Origin: Orthonyx spaldingii
Taxonomy: Eukaryota; Chordata; Aves; Passeriformes; Orthonychidae
Direction of reading: 5' to 3'
Assembly: GCA_013397795.1 (NCBI GenBank)
Contig: VZTJ01003817.1
Span: forward strand, 186,001 to 250,000
Length of the DNA: 64,000 bases
Shown here: piece after piece, positions 1 to 12,900 of the stretch
How positions within the stretch are numbered: position 1 is the stretch's first letter
Layout: every line of letters begins with the position of its first letter
Notes under the pieces: generated by a model
The model's database searches: none
Seen by the model: only the letters and a program-made list of their open reading frames with translations
What the model was told of the DNA's origin: nothing
Program-made: the position numbers and the translations under genes

Positions 1-3000
1 AATGAGTCATGTTTTTAACCCCTAAGTAATTCAAATATGCTTAAGATATTTAAAAAAAAAGGTTTAATAGATGACAACTACAAAATACAACATGATATTT
101 TTAGACATCTAATGAAAAACTAGCACTGATTTAAAGAAGGGAGAGAATGTGTCTTTCTAATGATGTAAAAACCTGACTATTCAATTTAATAATAGATTCT
201 TCAAATTTTAAACCAATTTAACCTCATTATTTCAGTTTCTTTCTATCCCATTAAAATAATTAAATCAGAGAAAAAATAAACACTGCTTCATTTTGCCACA
301 TTATACTTTCTACTATGGTACTGTACATACTCAGAAACTAGACCATTACAGTCTGTAATATAAACACCTATTAGATTATTACCTTCTAGATTATTACCTT
401 AATTATTGAAAATAAATAAAAGCATTAAAAATGGTCTGAACTATACACAATTTAATGAATCAGAGTCAGACATAATTCTTTGTAGAGAACAAATAACCTC
501 TACTGTCAGGTGCAATTTTTTTTTTCCACAAAGGACTGATATTTCAAGACATGCAGTAGATTTATCTTTTTGGAAGAGAATACTCTCACAGTATATATGC
601 AGAATGAGGAGCAATTTGCAAAAATAGTTTAAACTAGGAAAATGTCACAAATGACAGTCTTCCAAGATTTTTCTGAAAATACTGCTATATATAAAAATTC
701 AAATTATAGGAAAGAATTCTCATAGTGCTCACAGAAGATATAGATGCTGTTCTGACTCAACAAAACATTTGCAAATGTGTTCAAGTCTCTCACTGCTCAG
801 AAAGCTACCAGATGAAACAAATGTATTAACTGAATATTGCTTTGGAAAGCAATATGTTAGCAGAAAAGTAGTGAAGAAAAAAATTGAAATTTCTTTTAGC
901 ATGGCTCCCATTATCTGCATCTGCAAGAGCTTCTGTGCTGCACACCAGTTCCTCTAGTGAGGTAACAGTGGAGAACAGGACTATGAGAATGAGGAAACCA
1001 GGATAGCAGGGAGGCATGACAGCATTTTGGCAGAGAAGAACTAGTCTCAAACTGATTCCAAAGCTACACAAATATGACTATTTACAGTATTCAACAATGC
1101 TCACACTTTCCCCAAGCCAAAGTATTTGCTTGCCCTGAAGGTTATTTCTGCAGAGAGTAGAAGAGAGGAAAAAGAAAACCAGTTTCAGATTAAAACAATC
1201 TGAGGCATGCTCTCTCCCAATACCACTTCCACTGAAAATCAGCTCATTTATAAATGAGTTTTATCTTTCTAATCTCCTTGAAATCTGCTGTTATTATCAC
1301 TAGCTAGTCTTAATGGTTTCATTTCTGGGAGATTACTTTTGTCCTCAGCTTCATTTCCTCTGAAAATCATTACTGGTCTGTGTGGGGACAGGTAATGAGG
1401 AGCCCCTGATGTGAGAGCAGATGCTCCCACCAGCAAGTCAGCAGAGGTCATCAGTCTTGTCTACATTACAGGAAGATGTGCCCTTTTAGGGACTTCTGCC
1501 ACAGCCATCTATATCATGCCAGTTCCAGCTCCAGGAACAAAGCAGGGATTTACTTCCAACAAGTGATGAAAGGCTTTTAGCAGAAGTCTGTTTATAACAA
1601 AAGCATATCATATCAGGGAAGCACTTCCCATCAAAAGAAATTTCAACAGATACCCATAATCTTTCTCAAGTTTATATTCAGAAACTTAGGAAAAGAAATA
1701 TTGTTCTATTTGTGAATTGTATTCAGACTTCACAGTCTGCCTGGTCTTGTTTTAACTGAGAAATCTTCTCCAAGTTTTCTTTATCAAGTGGCACATAAGT
1801 CTAACCTGTTCAGATAAAATAGAACTTTGGTAGATTCTCTGCAGACAGGAATAATGTATTCTTATTTTATGTGTAATAAAAGTTTGTACAATGAGTATAG
1901 ATTGAACAAATAAACTCTGGATTTTCCACCTATTATGTACCAGTACATAGGAGTGGTTAAAATTAATTATTTTCTATATGTGTTATTGTAATTATGCAGT
2001 TTCTATTATCATTTCTAAAACAGAATGTTAGAAACTTGATTTCTTCTTTAACCAATAATCTAGCATGTCAACTACTCAGCAAACAAGCTCCAGGATGTGA
2101 ATTTTCACTATGGTCTGCACTGCCAGTTTCCCGCCTAAGCTCTGACCCTCACCTCCCTCAATGAACATAAACTCATTCTACATGACTGTCATGCTTGCAA
2201 TCTCATTTCCTCAGTAAATCAAAATTAAAGGTCTTGCTAACATCATCTTTTTTCATCATCCTGTCATTTTTTTCTAAATCCTTTCTGTACCTTGTCTCAT
2301 ACACTGTAAGAGAATAGTATATTACAACTCTGACACGTTTGTGATTTTAACCCTATCATTATGCCCTGTGCATGAATCCATCCATCCGCAAACTTAGAAT
2401 ATAATAAAAAAAGTAAAGCACTTATAAGATGTCCCGTTCAGATGTATTGACATACACCCACTATATATCTTGTCTGAATAGGATTTATCTCTACATTAAT
2501 ACAATAGCCAAATTTTACATGAGGCTCAATTTAAGTTCCACTAACAAGAACAATGATTTGGCCTCAATTATATCATTGCTAGCACCATAAGTTTAATAGG
2601 TTTTCACTTGTGTAAACAGGACAGACATCTGGGCCAAATTCAGCTCTGGAATAATAGTTCCATTGCCTTTGGTACTGGCTTTCACCCAATATGAATAAAT
2701 GGGGACCTGATGGAGACTTTTCCTAGTATTTTAGGATTTTATATCAGCTATTTTCCAGCAGGATTCCTGAGAGAACAAGTTGGATGGGCTATTTTTTTTT
2801 TTTAGGCAAAATCCTGCTTTTCAAACAAGCATATTAATGTTATTTAGCTATGAATATTCTAATTGCATATCCTTATGCTAAATCCTATGTTCAGGGAAAA
2901 AAGGAAAGGCACTTTTCTACAATGAATAGAGTTATAGTTTCCTAAGTTTTCAATTTTCACAAGTCATTAGTGACCTGCAGCACAAATGTTCAGCTTTAAG

Positions 3001-6000
3001 ATCTGCTAGAAATCCAGATTTTCTGGGGATGGGGCCTATTTAATATGTTTCTAACAGAGTACTCACACAAATAGTCACTTGTGCTTCTGGAAAGCTACAA
3101 CCAACATGTCTTTTCCATTAGTTTGTTCCTGAGGGGTTTTTTCATAGGTGTATGAGGTTTTAGTAACTTCTGGTAAACGTTACTTACGGCAGAGGGTGTT
3201 TGCTCTAACCCAAACCAATGTGCTATATAAAGGTTAAAGAATAAGTTACCAGAAAATTCTTCACTCCTATGATTTTACTCAAATTTTAGAGGGAAATAGC
3301 TGTTCTCTGTATTGCAATAGTGTCACATACTACTCTGAGAATCGCAGTAAACATATAAAGCATTCCCATTCCTCTGTGTTACAAGTATATAAAATCTAAC
3401 AAAACAAATACCACCTGTATATTACCTGGAGTTTTTATTTACAAAATCTCCCCCTGCTTTTATAACATTTCCAAGCTCTCTTGGTCACCAAACAGCTCAA
3501 GGAAAATCCCTCAAATGTAGGCAATTATCTGTACAATCAATGCAGATAATCAGTAGAACTCCAGAAGTTCACTGTTTGAACAGTTTTGCACATATGCCAT
3601 AGCCATGTACCAATGAATGTTCACATCTCTTAAAAAAAAAATAAGCTATAAAGGAACACAAACTAAATAATATAACTGGAAAGACATTGTAAATGTGCTT
3701 AAAAACTGGGACTGCTCTTAAAGGAATGTGAACTGAAAAGGTACTAATCTGATGTAATTACATTCTTCCTAAGCATGGATCGGAGCACTCTTTCATAGAA
3801 CAAACTTGAGCTCAGAACTTTTTCAGAAAAATATCCTCAACAAAATGCAGGGGAAAATGAGAAAAATACCAGTTTGTCTACTAAAGAGATTTCTTAAGCC
3901 AAGTTACCCAACTCAATAAAGCACCCCTTTATACCCTTTCAAAAGGAAAACAAATAGGTCATTACAAAGATGGACAACTTGTTTTACACAATGTTCCTTA
4001 AAATTTTTCTTCCAGGGACAAAGATACAGTGAGTCACTCACAGGCTCGAACATGGAGAAACCTGAAAAGGAAGACAACAAAGGTGGAACCAGACGAGAAC
4101 AAAAACCAATGGCAGTGATTGAGAATGAAAGCAAAAACAGAAGCAACCAGTTTTAAAATATTAGAAAAAAAAAATGCAAAAGAAAACAAATTGTCATTTT
4201 CCCAGAAAGATTAAAATAAGCCAAAAGTGACTAGGAGCTCTCATTTGATTGTTTTTATTGCTATATATATCCATTTTAAACCACTCCATCATAAAAAAAA
4301 ATTTGATTCAATATGTTGTAGATAGCATAAAAATGGAGATACAGTATATTGAAAGACAAAGATGAGATAAACAGCCCCAAACAGTTTCTTCACTAAAAGA
4401 ATGCAAAGAATGGTAAATGCACAGGTGAGATATGCACAGAGTTAAAAGTATTCTTTTATATAGGAAAAAAAAAGGAAAAAATAAATTCAGGAGATGCCCT
4501 AACATTATGAAACGAACTGGAAGGTTAACATATGAACTTGCATAAAATCCATGATGACCATGTTAATTTTAATAAAATTCCCTCTGCAATATATCTTAAT
4601 AAACTTTTCTAATTTGCTGCAAATAGAATTGGAAAAAAATGTAAATTTATTCAGCAGTTTCAAGAAACCAATGCTATTTGTGAACAATCGTATGAACAGT
4701 TTGCAACCAAAAACAAAGCAATTTTTTGACTTTTACTGAATTACAAAGCAATGCTGTCATTTTGAACATAATCTATACAAAAAGAGCCAGCAGAAACAAA
4801 ACCTTAAAAGTTTTTCAGTCTTACAATTAAGTATTGTTTATGTTACATGAATAAAATTGCTTCTCTAACATTCATACTTGAGGATTGAGTTAATGTGGAA
4901 GAGGTTCAAAAAAGAGCCATTAGGTTACACTGTAAGATGTAACAGCTTTTGCGAGTCATTAGTGCATGTTATCTCTTTGTACAGACCATGTATTCTTCAC
5001 CATTGTCATTTTCAGTAATATCATCGAGATGGTTGTGATTTAATTCATTATGTGAGATGTTCTGCCACTCATATAATGTTAGGAAGGAATCTATTTAAAT
5101 GCTTCATTCACCTGTCTATATTTTACATTCTTTTATACTGCCCTCTCAGCAGTTCAATGCTACATACTTTTTTCATTTTTCTCTCATACTTTTCTTCTTT
5201 TAACATTTTTAAAAGAGTCTGGCACTTTAAGAAGCCTTTTCAATCAAGTGTTTCATTACTTCACCCTTTCAATTACTCAACCAAAATCACATTTCTCCAA
5301 ACGTTCTATTGAATTTAGAACAAAAGCAAAACTTAAGAACATAATATTGGGAATATGAGGAAAACAAACCAAAAGTAAACGAGATTGTCAGCACTTCATT
5401 TATACTTGTGTTATCCCTAAGATTTGAGAAGAATTGAATTTGTTTTCTGTGAGAAGAGTCACTGTGGGTGGGCAGAAGGACAGCCTGGCTCACTAGGGCT
5501 CATACAGAAGTTAGACCTCAGCTAGGGATCTCTCTCTCTCTTCCATCCTAGCTCTGCATCTTAGCTTCAGTGTGCAGTTCACCTTCTCTAGAGCTGTCTT
5601 GCTTAATAACAGTGCATGGTAACAGAGAGAAGCCACAAAGCTGCAGGAGCTCTGTCAATAGCAATTGTCCCTGCTAAAGGAGAGCAGCTGCAGATACTGT
5701 TGAGAGAGTTTCTCATACACAGTGCAAGTCAGGATGTGGTAGTTTTTATGTTTCATAGTAGAATAATGGTGTTTAAGAGGGTTTGTTTTCTGCTCCCCAT
5801 CCTTAATAAAAAGATCAATAGAAATGCCTTCACTGTGAAAGACACATGAGCTTTGTTGTGGCCATCTAGAGATAAGGATCATCTCCCAGGAAAGTCCTTA
5901 GTGAAAGGACATCATTCTAGGAAAAGGAACAAGGAAAATGGACACCAAAACAGGTCAATTTTTGATAAATATGTGCAAACACAGTATTAAATGGTAATTG

Positions 6001-8000
6001 CCTTCGTTTGCAGGAAGCCCAGGCACCGTAAAAGCACAAGATACACTAGAATTAGCAAGGTAGCAAGGCCAAGTGGAGGTTCAAACAAAGTTTTGATACT
6101 GTACAATTGTATTGCTCCACAGTTTCCTTGTGTAAGACTGAAAAAGGGACAAGTTTTGGGAAGGGCATAACGTTTGGGCTTCTGAATAGGTCTAGAATTC
6201 TGCAATGGTTTTAGACATTTCAGAAATCCTTAATTTTCAGGAAATATAAAAAAATGTCAGCTTGTTGAGCTTGGATGTTGAGCTGGACCACAGTCTGGAC
6301 TAGACATGTAACCCACAAAACTCAGGCAAAGATGATCAAATAGCAGATCTACAGAAAAGTTAGTATGAACTCTATTCAGTTGTTGAAGGGGGGAAAAGAA
6401 GAGGAAACTTAGATAGAAACTGAATTCTTGTGATTTTTTTTTTATACTAAATTTTTAGATGTATCACTATCAAGATTTTATTTAAGGAAAATGAAAATTA
6501 ATTACCACATAATGGAAAAAAGACTAATACATAAACACTTAGAAAATATTTTCTTATTCACTAAGCTCTGTATTTTTCCTGGAAGCTTTTCTCAGAAATA
6601 TTAATTAAAATAAAATAATTAGTTGATTCCATTATGATTTCAGGCTTTTAGCAGTTCTGACACAAAATACCCTTATTTCAGGGTACAATGGGTACATTTT
6701 GTTTTACTTCTATTGTTGTAAAAACCCTTCTGTTCTCTCTCCTGTATTCTATTACAATGGCATCCATTACTATAAAATAAAGTATTTATCTCTACTTAAC
6801 GCCAAAAGAACTTTTACACATCATTAGATGTTTTCACAAAATGTTTGGTTAAAATGTGATAATGCTGCCACATTTTATAAGTGGGAATGTAATACTTTGT
6901 AAAAGGCTGTTGTTGTGATAAAAGTCTGCTCACTTGAGAATGTGCCTTCATTTCCTGTAGAACTGGGTTGCAAAAGCTGAGAGGAGAGTGCATTTCTTTT
7001 TTTTTGACATAAAAAAACACTGTCACTTCAAGCCCTGGATAGGCCAGATTTCTCTGTCATACCACAAATAGCATATAAATAAAGAGTATTTCCTATATGT
7101 GATTCACAATTATATATGTCTTGCAGACATTTAGCTAATTGCCCACACTGATCTTTAAGGATACAAACAAGAAATGGCAAGCTTTTCTTACCTTTATTTA
7201 TAATTTTCCAATTTTTTCAGTGTGGTAAGTTAAAAGAGACCTGCAGCTCTCTTTCTGTAGTTGAAAATCTGATTTGTAAGAAAGCAGAAAGCAGAGGCTA
7301 TAGGGTTAAACACTGATGTTTTTGTTTCCAGTTCAGTAAAAGGATTTATGTAAGGGGACAAGGAACATTTCTGTCCAAAGCTTTAAAGAAAGGCTGATCT
7401 TTAAAAGAGAAAACTAATTGAAAGCTCCATGTGCAATATTTGTCGTGTTCAATGAAATCTAAATATCTTTCTCAACTTTATATATATAGACTTGATGCCA
7501 CAGCTGGACATTGCCAAGCAGTGATTATTTCACCCTCTTTCTTCAATGAATGTGAGAGGCAAGGTCCTGCCATAACAGTCATTATCTAATTCTTACTCCA
7601 TCTACAAGTGGGGTAAAACACCCTCCCACCTGCCCTGGCAAAATGTGAGGATATCTTTAGATCTGCTTACTGTAAGATGGAGTCCATTCTGGCTTTCTTG
7701 CTGCTTTTCTTCAATGCTGGAAAACATATGGGTTGAACTGTTGTTACTTTTCAATAGTTAAATAGTCCTTTCTCAGAGTTCAATCCAACAATATTTCTCA
7801 GGATGCACATCAATATCATAAAAATAGGTAAGTCTCTTGTTAAAGCATCTGGGGTTTTTTTAAGCATCATCAGTAATAAGATTTTTTAGTATTCAGCTAG
7901 TTAAATAGCTCCAATTTGAAGACGGAGGTCTCAAACTGATTTTCTCATTCTTTGAGGAGACTCAAATGAAGAGAGTCTGAAACTCAATGGATGAGCATAC
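1..8000. other. AT-rich unique sequence, no gene recognised
   Basis: No repeat family, exon or RNA gene is recognisable here on either strand. The sequence is AT-rich, with short A and T tracts and frequent stop codons in all frames. The open frames present (60-86 codons) have no recognisable domains and look like chance frames. A distant or very small exon cannot be excluded by reading alone. Confidence 0.6.
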
Positions 8001-8070
8001 AGAATCATAGAACAAGATTATAGAGTCATTTATGTTGGAAAAGATCCTTAAGATCAACAGGTCCAACTGT
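8001..8070 (-). mobile_element. CR1 LINE 3'-end fragment
   Basis: Read on the plus strand the segment starts AGAATCATAGAACAAG and continues through TTGGAAAAGATCCTTAAGATCA to GTCCAACTGT. This is the diverged reverse complement of the CR1 3' untranslated end (tail TCTATGATTCT, then GGTCCCTTCCAACC-like). It is a very short, heavily 5'-truncated copy, as is usual for CR1. The left boundary is clear from the tail; the right boundary is approximate because similarity fades. No coding part is present. Confidence 0.75.
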
Positions 8071-9581
8071 ATATGAAGTAATAAATGCATGTTCTCCATT
8101 GAACTATTCCTTTCTATGAAACATCTTCCACAGATAAGAAGAACACAGAAATGTTCATTATCTAAGTAGTTAAAATAACATTAGTTATTTCCAGTGTGCC
8201 TTACACCTTCAGTCCTAAGTGGCAAATTATCAATTTTTAAACACATTTTGATTGCAATTGGCATTACGCTGTAGTCTTCAGTGACTAAATCTGCTTTGAA
8301 TATGAGGCAATATGCACATATGGTTTCCCCTGAAAAAGAACACGCACAGAACTATCACTCTGAAAAAGCATTTGTGTGCTGGTTTTGCTTTAATAAATAA
8401 TTTTCATTATCAGTCTAACTAACAATTTATTACTACTTTTCCCAAACTCTGCTCTTGCTTGCATCAGTCACGTTTGAATGCTTTTGCATACAGCAAGGAA
8501 AAGAATGTATTTCAGATTACTCTCTCATCATATTTGGTAAAGCACTATAAATATGTGAAGCATAAGGAGACATATCAATATATTGATAAAGGGGAGGCAA
8601 TTCTATTAGGGTTTTTTTTAATATCATCAGTAATTTCCTGTATTTTAAAAACACAGACCCCTGAACATAAAAGCAAAAATCTGGAAAACTCAGTCAAAAC
8701 CCCTTTTTCCTCATGAAGGAGAGAAGGTATTTTAATAAACTTCATAGATGGAAGCTTTGGATTTATTTTCCGTGGAAATTGAATTTTTAAACACAGTTAT
8801 ACAAAAGCTGATCTGCAAGAACATTGTACCAAAATGTTCAGGAAACAAAGGGGATCTTCTATCAAAAAAATCATCAGGAGACAAGTCAATATAGGAAAAA
8901 AATATCTCAGACATGAAGGAGAAGCTTATTGCAATGAAAAGAATGGTTTCAAGTTATCAGCTGCAGAAAATTCAACAGAGATTTCTAGCCAGCTCAGGAA
9001 ATGAAATTTCCTATCACTGATAATAAAGGCATATGAAGGTTTTCTTCTGAGAAGAGAAAAGAACTATTTAAGGATTCTGCTTTTATTAATATAGATTAGG
9101 CTATAAATTAAGTTACTATTTTGAATGCTAGAAAGTATGAATAATAAGTACTGTAATGAATTAAAGAAACAGTTTCAAATGGCATCTTCCACTAAAATTT
9201 GTACATTTTTGTCAATTCTTTATTACTTGGGGTCAAATTCTACCTAATCTTTCTTCAGAGACAGTTTTCCCTATCATTATGAGTTTTGCTCATCTATATT
9301 GGCATGCCTGATTTATTCCCAGGTACAGCATTCAGCTTACCATCCTCTACTAAAAACCTGGTAACTGCTGCTTGCACAGTGACTGATACCATCAGCCATG
9401 TTCTAAAGGCAGCTTCTGTACCTGATACACAAAGCTCCACATTTGTCTCTCACTTCAGGACCTACAATGTAAAGGGAACTCTGATGTCCTCAGCATGTTC
9501 TCCACAGTCTTGGTCCTCAGGACAGCAAGTATTCTGTTTACCTTTTTGTGCAAAAGTGTAACAGTTTTGTATGTTCAGTGA
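8071..9581. other. Unique AT-rich stretch, nothing recognised
   Basis: This spacer lies between two CR1 fragments. Open frames of 60-91 codons occur but show no family motif and no convincing exon structure. I see no RNA gene or further transposon. Confidence 0.55.
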
Positions 9582-9925
9582 AATCATAGAATCATTATGG
9601 TTGTAAGAGACCTTTGGCCCTCCTAATTTTCTCCCTGCTCAAGCTTATGACATCCTTGAGGTCCTCCTGGGTTACCTGGCCCTTCTTTCAAAAGTGATGA
9701 ACTCTCACTACTTGCCCTGAGTTCCAGCCAAAGTTCTCTCTTCAGTCAGTCTGGTTTCTTCCCCATCAACTCATTTTTGGCACAAAGGGACAGACTGATT
9801 CTGTGTCTTTCAGAGGAATTCTTGAAGAATGCCCAGCCTTTTTGGACTCCTTTGCCCTTCTGGCTCCCAACAGATTCTGTCAAACAGTCTCCTAAACAGG
9901 CCAAACAAAGTCTGCCCTCTGGAAG
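9582..9925 (-). mobile_element. CR1 LINE fragment (3' part), minus strand
   Basis: The plus strand begins AAATCATAGAATCATTATGG followed by TTGTAAGAGACC, the reverse complement of a CR1 3' tail. Further in, around 9865-9925, it reads GATTCTGTCAAACAGTCTCC and then AAACAGGCC and TCTGCCCTCTGGAAG. I recognise these as an internal part of avian CR1 on the reverse strand. The copy is old and diverged, with no intact frame. The sequence between tail and internal part is only weakly recognisable, so an internal deletion or heavy decay is likely. The element may extend rightwards to about 10070. Confidence 0.7.
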
Positions 9926-12900
9926 TGATGTACCAGAATAAGGTAACATCTGAGTGTACCATGCAGACACACGCAAATCAGGCAGGAATGTGTCTGTGAT
10001 GGCTGCAGCAGAAGGGAATACCTAAGAAGCACCATCCCTTGGAGAGATAGCCTGGCAATTGCTGAACAGTTCAAATCATGTCTCCTCTAAGAACAGCTAG
10101 GAGAGATGCTTTGCTAGCACCTCTCAACCTTGCATTATTATCAGATATTAAAAATATTCAGCTAGCATTAATCAAAGGCCTGATTTCAGTTAAGACAATC
10201 AAGAGATGATCAAAACCTTGCATAAAATTAATCCTATAACAAATATTTTGGGGGTTGTCCTGAAACTTCTGTTTTCCCAGCAATGTGCCCTTGAAAACGA
10301 AGCTTCCAATGGCATTTTCAAATTTCAGTGAACACAGGAAGAAAAATCTCAGACTTCTAGATCTACCCATAGCCTAACATTTAGGGGTCTTGGTCACACA
10401 TGGGATTGCCAGACTGGCCCTAATTCCTGTTCTAGTGGGGAAAGATGGTTAATAATCAGTATGCATGTCCCTTACATGTCAGCAACAGCTGTAGTGTCTT
10501 CTTGTTATAATCCTAAAATGCATAGTTAGGCTTTTCACATTAAAATTATATAGTCATATACTCTCTGAAACTTCAGTATCATACAGAGACGCATTTTTAA
10601 ATGTCTCAATTGAGTTTATCAAGACCTTAAGGATGAGTAGTTACTTCTCTGATTTCATATACTGTTCTTTGAAACTGATTGAAAAGAACATTTATATGTG
10701 GTCAAGAAAGGCAAAAATTCTAACAATTTTGATTTGTAGTAAAACATCTTCAGTGGTCTTTTTTTATATTTTTTTAACTTCTATGAAAAAGAAACAGGTA
10801 TCTATAACCAGTTCTTATTGCAAGTAGTTTTATGGTTCCTATTTATACCAGTGCAGACTACCTTTGAATCAGGTAATTATGGTATGAGGACATATCCTTT
10901 TTTTCTGTATCTTGTACTTGCCGTTTCCAAGGCCTTTTATATAATACATATACAGAAAGCATTCTCTGTCAAAAAGCTGATGGCCTACTGGTGTAATCTG
11001 CAAGTTTAAATCAGCCTAAGAAATCTAGAAACCTAGTCTGCTCAGGAAGATCTAACACAATGGAGATGAGTTACCTACAAAGCCTGGTCAAGACTAACCT
11101 ACTGATTCTAATAAAACTGTGTTTTTAACAATAAGAAGATGAAGTCTTGATTTTTTTCAATTTTCCAGAGCTTCATAACAATGTTTTCTTGATATAAATT
11201 TGATAGGTCTGGTTAGAGGTTACTGCAATCTAACATAAATCTTCAGTGTTCCACCTGTGTGTTCAAAATGTGTGTACTGGGATGGTTATGACCAGAGAGA
11301 TGCTGTAGCCCCTGAACACATATTTCCATATAAATCAACTGCTCTGTATTACCTCTGGAGGAACTATGATGTGCAAAACACCACTGGAAAGCAGTTAGAC
11401 TGTTTTGTCTGTCCGTTTGTTTGTTTTCTGGAGCTTAAAGGCAGTATGTATGAAAACAACAAAACTAAAGAAAAGGCTGGGTTTTCTTGCTTTTCTAACA
11501 ATCCTTGACTGCTAGACTCCTGCATGGTGAGTATGTTGGTTTAACTCCTCCACAGAGCCTCACGTGTCTATGAAGAGAGGACGCTAGGTGAGCTTTGGGC
11601 ATGGATTTCTCCACTTGCACTTTTCCAAGTTTGGGATTTGACTTGCTGTTAAGAGCAATAAGGGCATTGTTCTTTACATCATATGAGGATTACTGTGAGA
11701 ATTCATTGAGTGTCTTTGCTGATACTGGCAGATTTTTGCCTGTAGGGAAATAATTGAACAAAAATAATAACAGCAGAGAAGTACTTTGTGTTAGGATAAT
11801 GCCACCATACAGAAAATACAAAAGTAACTAAACAATATGATTTAAAAAGGATTTGTTTTGTAGACAGCTGAGCTTGCATCAAGATTTAATTTAAAGTGTA
11901 TTATTTTGTTTCCACTTCTTTACATTATTATCTGTTCGTCTCATTGAAGGATCCTTAGAGACCAGATTAGTCTGAGATTTTCATGATATCAGAGCATTGT
12001 AAATTTAGAAGTTTAAATTTAAATCTAAACATATTAGTTGTTGAGTGGAACTGAGCAGAACTGTAACAGCAACCGTTAGTCACTTTTAATGAGAAGATCT
12101 AGCCCTTGGGTTGTACTGGCTGGTGAGTCCAATGTGTGGCAAGTAGTCATGGATTACTAAGCAATGGAGAGGTGATTAACAAAATAATGTAGCACACAAG
12201 GGGTTTAGATTCCTGCAATGGATAAACTGTCACACTAAGGAGATTTCAGTTCTGTGTGGGATGGAAAATACTGCAACTATACTCTATAGAAGAAAATATA
12301 CCACTTCTTTGCATTACTGTACAGGGAAGTCTACAAGTCTAAGCTGGGTCAGACAGGTCTAACATGTTTGAAGGTGGGCCAGGTGGCAAGAATATGACAC
12401 TTGAACCTTACCTGGCACTGGTAACCCTATGAAAATTTCATTATTTGTGTTAATCTGAAAGACTTGTTTGTTTTTTTAAAATGTATTTTTTTTAAAGAAC
12501 ATAATTCTTTTAGAGACTTGCACTGCTATAACGAGACATGGAGGATGTGGGGAGGAGTTACTTCCATCATAGCTTTTTCCAGCACGTATTAAGAAGAGAC
12601 TGGGCAAAACAGTCATTACTTATCATAGACTGAGGTTTGTCTAGATGTAAACACTGGAGTGGAATGACAGTTGATATGCTAATGTAAAAGATATTTGGAC
12701 TCCACCAGTATTACAGCAAGATGTACTCTGCCTCATTAGCATTGTGTATGCGATGCCCTGACAATTCACTTATACTTTACTAATACATTACCATGGTTAA
12801 ATTGCATTTTTCTCTTCTCTAGTTTTTTTCCAGATATAAATGTTAGCTATTTAAATTGGATATTTTTACTTTCAAAGGTCTATAAACTGCTGAAGAGGTG

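Noticed and set aside
4890..4950. Possible plus-strand CR1 trace (GAGGTTCAAAAAAGAGCCATTAGG)
   Set aside because: Only about 25 bp resemble a CR1 block and nothing on either side supports it.
7851..8634. Similar strings GGGTTTTTTT-AA-ATCATCAGTAAT at 7851 and 8609
   Set aside because: The similarity is about 25 bp with a T run. Matches of this size are expected by chance in 64 kb of AT-rich DNA.
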